A stretch of 64,000 bases of DNA from Aliiglaciecola lipolytica. Lineage in GTDB: Bacteria; Pseudomonadota; Gammaproteobacteria; Enterobacterales; Alteromonadaceae. Of this stretch, positions 27,031 to 36,248 are shown piece by piece. The translations under genes and the position numbers were made by a program. The notes under the pieces were generated by a model. It worked only from the letters and a program-made list of their open reading frames with translations, ran no database searches and was not told where the DNA came from. Location of the stretch: the NCBI RefSeq assembly GCF_018860635.1, contig NZ_JAHKPT010000021.1, positions 94,674-158,673 of the forward strand. The letters run 5' to 3'. The stretch's first letter is position 1. Each line of letters opens with the position of its first letter.

Positions 27031-28077
27031 GTGACGGAAAACTACCAACTTTGTAAGTTAGGTGACGGTGCGCAAGAGTCGCAAAAATGGGATGATTTTG
27101 TAGATAGTATTGATACCGGCACTTTTTTCCATTTAACAGGTTGGAAACGAGTTATTGAGTCGGTTTACGGTCACTCCTGTCATTATATTTATGCAACCAT
27201 TGATAACACTATTGTCGGCGTTCTACCCTTAGTTGAACAAAAAAGTTTACTCTTTGGTCATGCGCTCATTTCCACGCCATTCTGTGTCTATGGCGGTGTT
27301 GCTTCAGACTCTGAAGAGGCCACATTATTTTTAGAAAAGCAGGCTATTGAACTCGCCCATAATCTTGGGGTGGATTATTTAGAAATGCGTTATCCATTTG
27401 CGCGCAATAATCCTGATTTAACAGAAAAATGCGCCCACTCCTCTTTTGGTTGGGAGCTCGCTGATACACCAGAAGCGATCTTAGCGGGTATCAAAAAGAA
27501 ACAAAGAGCCGTTGTTAGGCATTCTTTAAAAAATGATCTTAGTTTTCGTATCGAAGAGGATACTAAAACAGCCTACGATGTGTATTCTGAAAGTGTTCGC
27601 AACTTAGGGACGCCAGTATTTCCGAAAAAGTATTTCGCGGCATTAAAACAAGAGTTTGCTGAAAACTGTGACGTATTGACCGTAGAGAAAGACCATAAAG
27701 CAGTTTCTTCGGTGCTTAGTTTTTATTACAAAAATCAAGTCTTACCTTTTTATGGTGGAGGCTTGTTTGATGCCAGAGCACTGAAAAGTAATGACTTTAT
27801 GTATTACCAGTTGATGTGCCATGCGTTGGAAAATAAACAATGCAATTACTTTGATTTTGGTCGAAGTAAAGACGACTCAGGTGCGTTTAAGTACAAACGT
27901 ACCTGGGGTATGGAACCGGTTGCGTTGCACTATCAATTTCATTTGGTAAAAGCTGAAGCATTACCTAATTTAAGTCCAAATAATCCAAAGTATCAGTTCT
28001 TTATCAAAATGTGGCAAAAACTGCCTGTTTGGTTGAGTCGTCGCATTGGACCCTTTCTATCCAAATTTTTAGGATAG
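27031..28077 (+). CDS. XrtA-system FemAB-family protein (TIGR03019 type)
   Basis: A 348-aa double-GNAT-fold protein of the FemAB family found in exosortase A loci. Landmarks are GTFFHLTGWKRVIESVYGH at the N-terminus, GVLPLVEQKSLLFG, LISTPFCVYGGV, and C-terminal LPFYGGGLFDARALKSNDFMY with FDFGRSKDDSGAFKYKRTWGME. FemAB proteins transfer an aminoacyl group from tRNA; in EPS loci the acceptor is presumably an amino sugar, which would fit the deacetylase just upstream. Substrate is inference. GTG start directly after the previous stop. Confidence 0.92.
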   Translation: MTENYQLCKLGDGAQESQKWDDFVDSIDTGTFFHLTGWKRVIESVYGHSCHYIYATIDNTIVGVLPLVEQKSLLFGHALISTPFCVYGGVASDSEEATLFLEKQAIELAHNLGVDYLEMRYPFARNNPDLTEKCAHSSFGWELADTPEAILAGIKKKQRAVVRHSLKNDLSFRIEEDTKTAYDVYSESVRNLGTPVFPKKYFAALKQEFAENCDVLTVEKDHKAVSSVLSFYYKNQVLPFYGGGLFDARALKSNDFMYYQLMCHALENKQCNYFDFGRSKDDSGAFKYKRTWGMEPVALHYQFHLVKAEALPNLSPNNPKYQFFIKMWQKLPVWLSRRIGPFLSKFLG

Positions 28078-28083
28078 AAGCGA

Positions 28084-29277
28084 ATGAATAAGCCGCCGCT
28101 GCTTTTTTTGTGTCACCGGATTCCTTTTCCACCCAATAAAGGTGACAAAATTCGTTCGTTTAATATGCTCAAAGTATTGAGCGAACGATTTGATATTTAT
28201 TTAGGCAGTTTCGTGGATGATCCCTACGATTGGCAATATGCATCAAACTTGGATAAATACTGCAAGCAAGTCTTTCTCATTAATCAGAATAAAACCTGGT
28301 CCAAAATCAAAGGGTTAACTGCTTTTATTAGCGGTAAGTCAATTTCTGAACCCTATTACGCTAACTCTAAGATGCAACAATGGGTAGATAAAACGTTGCG
28401 CCAGCAACAGATTACACAAGTGTTCATCTACTCTTCGGTGATGGCTATGTTTACTTCATCCCATCAACAAAGGATTCATCAGGTTGTCGACTATGTGGAC
28501 GTTGATTCAGATAAATGGCGACAGTACGCAGACAACAAGACAGGCATCAGTCGTTGGGTTTATCGACGAGAGCATCAGAAATTAAAAAGATTTGAAAATC
28601 GAGTTTGCGAGCGTTCGCAGCATGCTTTATTTGTTTCTGATCCTGAAGCCGAGCTATTTAAACAACAATTGCCAACGCTTCAGCATGGCAAGGTACAAGG
28701 TTTGTTGAACGGTGTTGACGTGGATTACTTTTCACCTGATAGCGACATTGAAGCGGTAACCGAACAGGTGGATGTGGTATTCACTGGAGCAATGGATTAT
28801 TGGGCAAATGTCGATGCGGTGATATGGTTTGTCAATCACGTTTGGCCTAAAATCAGAACGCTACACCCAAATGCGAATTTTTACGTGGTTGGAGGCAATC
28901 CAACTACGCAAATTAAATCGTTAAACAATACTAATGGTATTGTGGTTACCGGCAGAGTGAAAGATGTTCGACCCTTTATACGCAGCGCCAAAGTATCTGT
29001 TGCTCCGTTGCAAATCGCCAGAGGGATTCAGAACAAAGTGTTAGAGGCTTTATCTATGGCCAAGCCAGTAGTGGCAACAAGTATGGCAATAGAAGGGATT
29101 GACGCTAAAAACGAACATATCAGAGTGACTGATGATGCAGAGCAATTTTGTTCAGCGGTTTGTCATTATTTGGATACTCCTGTAGAAGTACCCGAAAATC
29201 GTCAGTGGATTATGGAAAATTTACAGTGGACTGCCACTATGAGCAAGTTAGCTGGATTATTTAAGGTTGAATTATGA
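28084..29277 (+). CDS. XrtA-system glycosyltransferase, family 4 (TIGR03087 type)
   Basis: A 397-aa GT-B glycosyltransferase. The N-terminus LLFLCHRIPFPPNKGDKIRS is the signature of this exosortase-linked family. The donor-binding half has VVFTGAMDYWANVDAV, YVVGGNP, VTGRVKDVRPFI and the conserved ARGIQNKVLEALSMAKPVVAT, which replaces the usual EGF...E loop. It adds one sugar of the repeat unit at the cytoplasmic membrane face. It overlaps the exosortase gene by 4 bp (ATGA). Confidence 0.93.
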   Translation: MNKPPLLFLCHRIPFPPNKGDKIRSFNMLKVLSERFDIYLGSFVDDPYDWQYASNLDKYCKQVFLINQNKTWSKIKGLTAFISGKSISEPYYANSKMQQWVDKTLRQQQITQVFIYSSVMAMFTSSHQQRIHQVVDYVDVDSDKWRQYADNKTGISRWVYRREHQKLKRFENRVCERSQHALFVSDPEAELFKQQLPTLQHGKVQGLLNGVDVDYFSPDSDIEAVTEQVDVVFTGAMDYWANVDAVIWFVNHVWPKIRTLHPNANFYVVGGNPTTQIKSLNNTNGIVVTGRVKDVRPFIRSAKVSVAPLQIARGIQNKVLEALSMAKPVVATSMAIEGIDAKNEHIRVTDDAEQFCSAVCHYLDTPVEVPENRQWIMENLQWTATMSKLAGLFKVEL

Positions 29278-30728
29278 CATTTTGGAAAAGTAGTATCTTC
29301 AAATATTTAATCGCGATATTTATTGTTTGGGGAGCTGTTTTCTTTGACAGTATTTCGTCAACAGCCGCCATATGGATTCGTTCAGAAACCTTCACCCATT
29401 GTTTTATTATTTTACCTATCTGTATTTACCTGATTAAACTTAAATGGACTAAATTAAATAACGCCACACTTCAACCTTCCTATATATCGTTAATTTTTGT
29501 AGTCGGCACTATTTTTGTTTGGCTATTTGGCAGCATGGCGCAAGTTTTAGTAATAGAGCAGTTAGCAAGCTTTGCTATGTTACCTATGATGATTTGGTGC
29601 GTGATGGGCAATCAGGTCGCGCGTATCCTGCTATTTACATCGTTCTTCTGGCTATTCAGCGTTCCTGCAGGTGAGTTTTTGATTCCCCAGTTACAAGAGT
29701 TAACCGCTGATATTACTGTTTTTGCGATCCAATTGACCGGTATTCCAGTATTCCGCGAAGGACTCTATATCGCTATTCCAGGAGGTCTATTTGAAGTGGC
29801 GGTAGCCTGTTCGGGGATTCGATATTTAATCGCTTCGTTTACTCTAGGTACGTTGTTTGCGTATTTGAATTATAACGGTCTTAAGAAGCGTCTGATTTTT
29901 ATCCTGTTCTCAATCTTTTTACCATTACTGGCCAATGGAATAAGAGCCTACGGCATAGTGATGATCGCTCATTTGTCGGACATGAAATATGCTACAGGGG
30001 TCGACCACCTTATTTATGGTTGGTTATTTTTTGGTTTGGTTATTCTGATTATGTTTACTGTTGGGGGGAGATGGGCTGATCCGCTTCCGAAAACTGAAAA
30101 ACTAGAAAATGAAGCTGGACCAGATTATCCCGTTTCTTCGATAACCAAACCTGTAGTTGCGTTGGTATTCATACTCGGAGTAAGCATAGGTTATAAATCA
30201 GCTTTCGAGAATCCAGTCAGTCCTGTTAACCCAGATTTTGCCGCAAGCTTTAATCTCGATGAGACGTCCAACACTGCAACTTGGTTGCCGATTTTTCATA
30301 ATCCAACCAGTGTTTATCGTGGCACCAATGGTGACGTTGAATTCTTCATTGCGTATTACAATGCGAATATTCAGGGACAAGAATTGATTAACGGACGCAA
30401 TAAACTGTATAACATCGAAAAATGGTCAATTGTGTCGGAAGATAGAAACCCAACTTATCGCTCGATGCAAATAATTGATAATTATGGGAATAAACGTTTA
30501 TTAAGTTATACCTATGTCACTCCATGGCGGGTGACACACAAATCCTTAGAGATTAAATTGGTACAAGCCATTCAGGCGCTGTTTGGTCAGGCTCAAAATG
30601 GCTACTTGATTATGTTGTCAGTTCCTGATGACAAGAATGAAAAAACCAAACAAGCGCTAGAGAATATGTCGCAGCAAATTTTTAATGATGAATTGCAATC
30701 ATTACTGAATGAAAGCAAGACTGAGTGA
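29274..30728 (+). CDS. xrtA: Exosortase A fused to an EpsI domain
   Basis: A 484-aa membrane protein. Residues 1 to about 270 form the exosortase core with about eight helices and the complete catalytic triad: Cys179 in VAVACSGIRYL, Arg224 in NGIRAYGIV and His245 in VDHLIYGW. The cysteine protease/transpeptidase processes PEP-CTERM sorting signals at the inner membrane. After a further helix (about 292-308, PVVALVFILGVSIGY) comes a periplasmic EpsI-like domain (about 325-475, YRGTNGDVEFFIAYYNANIQGQ...NRLLSYTY-type block), usual for XrtA of EPS loci. No PEP-CTERM protein is encoded in this window, so its substrates must be elsewhere. Confidence 0.95.
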   Translation: MTFWKSSIFKYLIAIFIVWGAVFFDSISSTAAIWIRSETFTHCFIILPICIYLIKLKWTKLNNATLQPSYISLIFVVGTIFVWLFGSMAQVLVIEQLASFAMLPMMIWCVMGNQVARILLFTSFFWLFSVPAGEFLIPQLQELTADITVFAIQLTGIPVFREGLYIAIPGGLFEVAVACSGIRYLIASFTLGTLFAYLNYNGLKKRLIFILFSIFLPLLANGIRAYGIVMIAHLSDMKYATGVDHLIYGWLFFGLVILIMFTVGGRWADPLPKTEKLENEAGPDYPVSSITKPVVALVFILGVSIGYKSAFENPVSPVNPDFAASFNLDETSNTATWLPIFHNPTSVYRGTNGDVEFFIAYYNANIQGQELINGRNKLYNIEKWSIVSEDRNPTYRSMQIIDNYGNKRLLSYTYVTPWRVTHKSLEIKLVQAIQALFGQAQNGYLIMLSVPDDKNEKTKQALENMSQQIFNDELQSLLNESKTE

Positions 30729-30773
30729 AGACAATTCTAGCTAAATTGAGATTGAGTAGGGAATAACATCGAC

Positions 30774-31916
30774 ATGGATTTCAAAAAGATTCACATTATG
30801 CATATCATTTACCGGTTTGACACCGGTGGATTAGAGAATGGTGTGGTCAATCTGATAAATCGTTTAGACTCTCAAAAGTACCAACATACAATTGTTACTT
30901 TGAAAGGTTATTCCGAGCTTTTTTGTCAACGTATTCAAACTCAAAACGTCGAATTTTTTGATTTAGCAAAAAAAGATGGTAACGACATAAGTATCTTTTT
31001 TAAATTGCGTAAATTATTAAAAAAGCTCAACCCAGATATTCTGCACACTCGTAATACTGCTACTATCGAAAATCAGCTGGTAGGATGGTGGTGCAGGGTG
31101 CCATACCGTATTCATGGTGAACACGGTTGGGATGTCAATGATATGCATGGGCAAAACAAAAAATATCAAATGCTTAGGCGCTTTATGAAAACCTATATTC
31201 ATAAGTATGTTGCGTTATCTACTGAAGCCTTTGATTATTTGCGCGATACGATTGGTGTTTATACTGATGACATCCGACATATTTGTAATGGTGTCGATGT
31301 CGATAAATTTACTCCTCAAAATTCTGACCTCAGCTTATTTCCTGAACATTTCGCTACCGAAAACATGCTTGTTTTTGGCACTGTAGGTCGTTTAGCCGAA
31401 GTTAAAAATCAACCCTTTTTACTCGAAGCATTCATCGCGCTTGTTGGTCAATTTCCTGAACATAAAGAGCGTCTCCGTTTAGTCATTGTTGGTGATGGCG
31501 TGCTGATGGAAAAAATGTTGGCTAGGACACAACAAGCAGATTTGTCATCGCAAGTTTGGTTTGCTGGCAATCGTTCCGATGTGGCGCAACTAATGAACTG
31601 TATGGATGTTTTTGTATTGCCTTCCTTAGCTGAGGGGATTTCGAACACTATTCTTGAAGCATCGGCAAGCGGCTTACCGGTGATTGCCACCAATGTTGGT
31701 GGAAATCCTGAATTGATTGCAGCAGATTTAAAAAAGTCACATCTAGTTGAAGTTAATGATATTAACGCACTAGTCTCGGCGATGAGTCAATATGTTAGTT
31801 CACCTGAACTTAAGCATAAAAATGGCCTTATCGTAAGAAACCATTGCGTGGCAAACTTTAGTATAGATACAATGGTTGGGAAATATAATGAGCTTTATCA
31901 AGCCTTTAATGGTTGA
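30774..31916 (+). CDS. XrtA-system glycosyltransferase, family 4 (TIGR03088 type)
   Basis: A 380-aa GT-B enzyme. The N-terminal signature is IMHIIYRFDTGGLENGVVNLI. The C-terminal half has FGTVGRLAEVKNQPFLLEAF, IVGDGVLMEKM, VWFAGNRSDVAQLM and the EX7E-type donor loop PSLAEGISNTILEASASGLPVIA. It acts on a lipid-linked intermediate in the cytoplasm. A 45-bp gap after xrtA and a 10-bp gap before the amidotransferase keep it within the same operon. Confidence 0.93.
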   Translation: MDFKKIHIMHIIYRFDTGGLENGVVNLINRLDSQKYQHTIVTLKGYSELFCQRIQTQNVEFFDLAKKDGNDISIFFKLRKLLKKLNPDILHTRNTATIENQLVGWWCRVPYRIHGEHGWDVNDMHGQNKKYQMLRRFMKTYIHKYVALSTEAFDYLRDTIGVYTDDIRHICNGVDVDKFTPQNSDLSLFPEHFATENMLVFGTVGRLAEVKNQPFLLEAFIALVGQFPEHKERLRLVIVGDGVLMEKMLARTQQADLSSQVWFAGNRSDVAQLMNCMDVFVLPSLAEGISNTILEASASGLPVIATNVGGNPELIAADLKKSHLVEVNDINALVSAMSQYVSSPELKHKNGLIVRNHCVANFSIDTMVGKYNELYQAFNG

Positions 31917-31926
31917 GGATTAACGA

Positions 31927-33825
31927 ATGTGCGGAATAGCTGGTATTTTTCACCTGTCAGATCAAACCCGAGTTGATGCTGATTTGATTGCAAAGATGAA
32001 TGATCGACAAATTCATCGAGGACCTGATGCAGGTGATTACTTTTTTGACCCAGGCGTGGCGCTTGCTCACAGACGTCTATCTATTATCGATTTAGAAGGC
32101 AGCCCTCAACCGATGTTAAGCGCTGATAAGCGTGCTTGTGTTGTCTTTAACGGCGAAATATACAACTTTAAAGAATTGCATAAAGAGCTTTCTGCTAAAG
32201 GTTACACATTCAATACCCATGGTGACACTGAAACTATCCTTAATGCTTGGTTAGAGTGGGGGGAAGAATGTGTACATAAATTAAGAGGGATGTTTGCCTT
32301 TGCGATTTGGGATAGACAAAAAGAGTGTTTGTTTATTGCTCGTGACCGTTTAGGCATTAAACCTTTTTTCTACAGTCTATTACCTAGCGGTGAGTTTATT
32401 TTCGGCTCTGAATTAAAAGTCATCACAGCTCACCCAGCTTTTAATCGTGATCTTAGAAATACCACTATTGAAGACTACTTCAGCCTAGGTTATGTACCAG
32501 AGCCTCACACTATTTATCAAAACGCCTTTAAGTTGTCACCTGGTCACACCTTAATGTTGCACAAAGGTGATAGAGGGTTACCAGAATCTAAAGAGTATTG
32601 GGATGTACCTGTAAACTATGACCATCCGCTAGATCAGAAGGAAATCGATGAGCAACTTGTAGAGCGTCTCAAAGAAGCGGTCGATATCCGTATGGTTGCT
32701 GATGTGCCTTTAGGTTCATTTTTATCCGGAGGCGTAGACTCAAGTGCCGTTGTCGCTATGATGTCGCAGTTGCAAACGGAACCTGTGAATACCTGTGCAA
32801 TCGGTTTTGATGTAAAAGAGTTTAACGAAACAGAATATGCACAATCAGTCGCAGATCGATATAAAACCAATCATCGTGTTGAAGTGGTTGGCCAAGATGA
32901 TTTTGATTTAGTCGATCAATTAGCGCATTTATACGATGAACCCTATGCAGATAGTTCAGCAATTCCTACATTTAGAGTCTGCGAATTAGCGAGGAAGCAC
33001 GTTACCGTAGCGCTTTCTGGTGATGGTGGCGATGAGTTGTTTGCAGGCTATAGTCGCTACAGAATGCATCAGGGGGAAGAAAAAATTCGTAACTTATTGC
33101 CGCTGGGAATACGCAAACCTATCTTTGGTCCACTGGGCAAGTTATATCCTAAAGCCGATTGGGCACCGAAGTTTCTGCGAGCAAAAACAACCTTTCAATC
33201 TATGGCTATGGATACCGTCGAAGGGTATCACAATACTATGAGTATTCTGCGCACAGGTGATCGAGCTAAATTATTTTCTGAAGACTATAAACAAAGTCTT
33301 AATGGTTACACTTCGCTGGAAATCTTCCAAAAATACGGTGATAAAGTTAAACATTTGGATGAAACCAAAATAGCCCAGTATATCGACATGAAAACCTATT
33401 TGGTTGGCGATATTTTAACTAAAGTCGACAGGGCTTCCATGGCACATTCTCTTGAAGTTCGAGTGCCAATTATCGATCACAAATTTGTTGAATGGGCGTT
33501 TAACGTGCCTACCAATAAAAACCTTGCTAACGGGGTCGGAAAACTCTCATTCAAGAAGGCATTAGAACCGCATCTTCCCCATGATGTTCTGTATCGCAAA
33601 AAAATGGGGTTTGCCGTGCCTTTAGCAAATTGGTTTAGGGGGCCTCTGAAAGAACGATTGTATGAAGGGGTTTTATCTAAACAGATGACTGAATCAGGTT
33701 ATTTCAACAAGTCACAATTACAACGATTGATTAATGATCATATTTCTGGGCGACGAGACAACAGCGCGTCATTGTGGACATTAATGATGTTTGAGTCATT
33801 TTTACGTCAACAAAAGGCGCAGTAA
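31927..33825 (+). CDS. XrtA-system amidotransferase (asparagine synthase-like, TIGR03108 type)
   Basis: A 632-aa glutamine-dependent amidotransferase. The N-terminal class II glutaminase domain is intact with nucleophile Cys2 (MCGIAGIFHL) and RGPDAGDYF. The synthetase domain has the PP-loop SGGVDSSA (267-274), DEPYADSSAIPTF, LSGDGGDELFAGYSRY and the C-terminal RKKMGFAVPL. By homology it should amidate a carboxyl group, plausibly a uronic acid of the polymer; the true substrate is unknown. The next gene starts 3 bp after its stop. Compare the degenerate paralogue at 42211. Confidence 0.94.
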   Translation: MCGIAGIFHLSDQTRVDADLIAKMNDRQIHRGPDAGDYFFDPGVALAHRRLSIIDLEGSPQPMLSADKRACVVFNGEIYNFKELHKELSAKGYTFNTHGDTETILNAWLEWGEECVHKLRGMFAFAIWDRQKECLFIARDRLGIKPFFYSLLPSGEFIFGSELKVITAHPAFNRDLRNTTIEDYFSLGYVPEPHTIYQNAFKLSPGHTLMLHKGDRGLPESKEYWDVPVNYDHPLDQKEIDEQLVERLKEAVDIRMVADVPLGSFLSGGVDSSAVVAMMSQLQTEPVNTCAIGFDVKEFNETEYAQSVADRYKTNHRVEVVGQDDFDLVDQLAHLYDEPYADSSAIPTFRVCELARKHVTVALSGDGGDELFAGYSRYRMHQGEEKIRNLLPLGIRKPIFGPLGKLYPKADWAPKFLRAKTTFQSMAMDTVEGYHNTMSILRTGDRAKLFSEDYKQSLNGYTSLEIFQKYGDKVKHLDETKIAQYIDMKTYLVGDILTKVDRASMAHSLEVRVPIIDHKFVEWAFNVPTNKNLANGVGKLSFKKALEPHLPHDVLYRKKMGFAVPLANWFRGPLKERLYEGVLSKQMTESGYFNKSQLQRLINDHISGRRDNSASLWTLMMFESFLRQQKAQ

Positions 33826-33828
33826 GCC

Positions 33829-35034
33829 GTGAAAATAATGCACATTTTAGATCATTCCATCCCGTTGCACAGTGGTTATACTTTTCGTACTCGCTCTATT
33901 TTGAATCAGCAGCGTGCTCGAGGGTGGGAAACTTGTCATGTTACTAGCGCTAAACAAGGGATATGTGAAGCTGAAATTGAAGATGTGGATGGTTTAAGGT
34001 TTTATCGAACTAAACCACCTACAGGGTTAAGCAGCAAACTCCCCGTGTTAAATCAATTATCCTTAGTGAACCCTCTGCGAGATCGTATTTTAGAAGCGAT
34101 TGAAATTGAGAAGCCGGATATTTTGCATGCTCATTCACCGGCCTTAAATGGTTTGGCAGCTATCAAAGCAGCCAACAAAACCGGACTACCTTTAGTCTAT
34201 GAGATTCGTGCTTTTTGGGAAGATGCAGCGGTTGATCACGGTACTTGTAAAGAAGGCGACTTACGTTATCGTTTGACACAAAAAATGGAAACTCACGTGG
34301 TTAATAAAGCGAATGCTGTGACCACTATTTGCCAAGGTCTGCGTCAAGATCTGCTTGCTCGGGGCATTGCAGACAGTAAGATTACCGTTATACCCAATGC
34401 AGTCAATATTGAACAATTCAATATTATCACTGAGCGTAATCAAGCATTAGAAAAACAGTACAATTTAAATAACAAAGTGGTGCTGGGATTCCTTGGATCC
34501 TTTTACGGTTACGAAGGATTAGACTTAATCGTTGCCGCTTTGCCACAAATTCTTAAAACTATTCCTAATGCTGTATTTTTGTTAGTGGGTGGCGGACCTC
34601 AAGAACAGAATTTAAAAAATCAGATTAAACAACTTGGTTTGCAAGAGCATGTGATTATGCCTGGCCGCGTTCCTCATTCTGAAGTAGATAAATATTATAG
34701 TTTGGTTGATTTACTTGTTTATCCACGAAAACCCATGCGTTTAACTGAATTGGTGACGCCGCTTAAACCGTTGGAAGCTATGGCGCAAGGGAAACTTGTT
34801 CTTGCTTCTGATGTGGGGGGGCACAAAGAATTGATTGAAGACGGCAAAACCGGTTGGTTGTTTGACAGTGGCAATATTGATGCGCTGGCCAATACAGCTA
34901 TAAAGGTTTTATCAAATCGTGATTCTTGGCCTGCAATGGTTGAGAATGGACGTAATTTTGTGATGCAAATTAGGAACTGGAAAAACTCAGTTGCCAATTA
35001 TCAGTCTATTTACGAAAATTTACTGAGTAAGTGA
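33829..35034 (+). CDS. XrtA-system glycosyltransferase, family 4 (TIGR04063 type)
   Basis: A 401-aa GT-B enzyme with the family N-terminus MHILDHSIPLHSGYTFRTRS. The donor half shows VLGFLGSFYGYEGLDLI, LVGGGPQE, IMPGRVPHSEVDKYYSLVDLLVYPRKP and a conserved TPLKPLEAMAQGKLVLASDVGG loop. GTG start at 33829. The stop overlaps the next gene (GTGA at 35031-35034), so the two glycosyltransferases are translationally coupled. Confidence 0.93.
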   Translation: MKIMHILDHSIPLHSGYTFRTRSILNQQRARGWETCHVTSAKQGICEAEIEDVDGLRFYRTKPPTGLSSKLPVLNQLSLVNPLRDRILEAIEIEKPDILHAHSPALNGLAAIKAANKTGLPLVYEIRAFWEDAAVDHGTCKEGDLRYRLTQKMETHVVNKANAVTTICQGLRQDLLARGIADSKITVIPNAVNIEQFNIITERNQALEKQYNLNNKVVLGFLGSFYGYEGLDLIVAALPQILKTIPNAVFLLVGGGPQEQNLKNQIKQLGLQEHVIMPGRVPHSEVDKYYSLVDLLVYPRKPMRLTELVTPLKPLEAMAQGKLVLASDVGGHKELIEDGKTGWLFDSGNIDALANTAIKVLSNRDSWPAMVENGRNFVMQIRNWKNSVANYQSIYENLLSK

Positions 35035-36245
35035 CAGTGAAACGCCCAAGAATTGTTGTCTTGAGTTCTTTATTCCCTAACTCAGTGCGCAAACAGTCTG
35101 GCTTGTTTGTGCGTGAAAGAATGTTTCGCGTGGCAGAGTATGCCGACATTGAAGTGATAAGCCCTGTTCCATGGTTTCCTGGACAAGGTTTGATTCGGTT
35201 TTTCAAACCTAATTATCGCCCTATGCCTGAAAAAAAGGAAGTTCAGCAGGGGATCACCGTTCATTTCCCTCGATTCTTATCTATTCCGAAGTTTTTTCGA
35301 AAGTTAGATGGGGCGATGATGGCCCGAGCGGCTTACAAAGTACTCAAAAAATTAGAGCAACAACACAAAATTGATATTATCGATAGCCACTTTACTTATC
35401 CTGATGGATTAGCTGCGACTAAACTTGCTAAGCGCATGAATAAAAAAGTCACTATCACATTGCGCGGAACAGAATTAACCCATAGCAAAGATCCTGATAA
35501 GTTGAAGTTAATGCTGCAAGCATGGCAAGACGCTGATCACATGATTTGTGTCGCCGACTCACTAAAACAGCTTGCCGTATCTCTAGGTGCTGATGGGAAT
35601 AAATTTACGGTTGTAGGGAATGGGGTTGATACCCATAAGTTTTCCGCAATGAGTCCGCATAAAGCGCGACAATTTCTGGCAATCGAAGAAGATGCTAAAG
35701 TGCTTATTACGGTAGGCGGTTTGGTCAAACGAAAAGGCTTTCATCGGGTTATTGAATGTCTTCCTGAATTATTAAAAATCTATCCTAATTTGGTTTATCT
35801 CATTGTCGGTGGAGCGAGTGCCGAAGGTAATATTGAAGCTGAATTGCGTGCACAGGTCAAAAGGTTAGGGGTGGAGAGTCAGGTTAAGTTTTTAGGTTCA
35901 CTACCTCCCGATAAGCTCAGTAATCCTCTATCATCTGCAGATCTCTTTGTGCTTTCGACTGCCAATGAAGGTTGGGCCAATGTTATTCTAGAGAGTATGG
36001 CCTGCGGTACGCCTGTTATCGCCAGTGACGTTGGCGGTAATAGTGAAGTCATAAATAGTGACGATGTTGGCGAGATAGTGCCTTTTGATGATCATTTGGC
36101 GCTGCTGACATCACTCAAAAAAGGCTTAAACAAAGAGTGGGATCGACAAGCTATCGTTGAATATGCACAGCAAAATCATTGGGATACCAGAATGGCTAAA
36201 ATTATGGATATTTATAACAATTTATTGAGCCCAAAGGAGCACTAG
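35031..36245 (+). CDS. Glycosyltransferase, family 4, EPS-associated
   Basis: A 404-aa GT-B enzyme. Features are VVLSSLFPNSVRKQSGLFVRER at the N-terminus, IDSHFTYPDGLAATKLAKR, VTLRGTELTH-type acceptor loop, ITVGGLVKRKGFHRVIE, LIVGGAS and the EX7E motif in ANEGWANVILESMACGTPVIAS. It probably adds a sugar in the same repeat-unit pathway. GTG start overlapping the upstream stop; a second in-frame GTG is at 35037. Confidence 0.92.
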   Translation: MTVKRPRIVVLSSLFPNSVRKQSGLFVRERMFRVAEYADIEVISPVPWFPGQGLIRFFKPNYRPMPEKKEVQQGITVHFPRFLSIPKFFRKLDGAMMARAAYKVLKKLEQQHKIDIIDSHFTYPDGLAATKLAKRMNKKVTITLRGTELTHSKDPDKLKLMLQAWQDADHMICVADSLKQLAVSLGADGNKFTVVGNGVDTHKFSAMSPHKARQFLAIEEDAKVLITVGGLVKRKGFHRVIECLPELLKIYPNLVYLIVGGASAEGNIEAELRAQVKRLGVESQVKFLGSLPPDKLSNPLSSADLFVLSTANEGWANVILESMACGTPVIASDVGGNSEVINSDDVGEIVPFDDHLALLTSLKKGLNKEWDRQAIVEYAQQNHWDTRMAKIMDIYNNLLSPKEH

Positions 36246-36248
36246 TTT

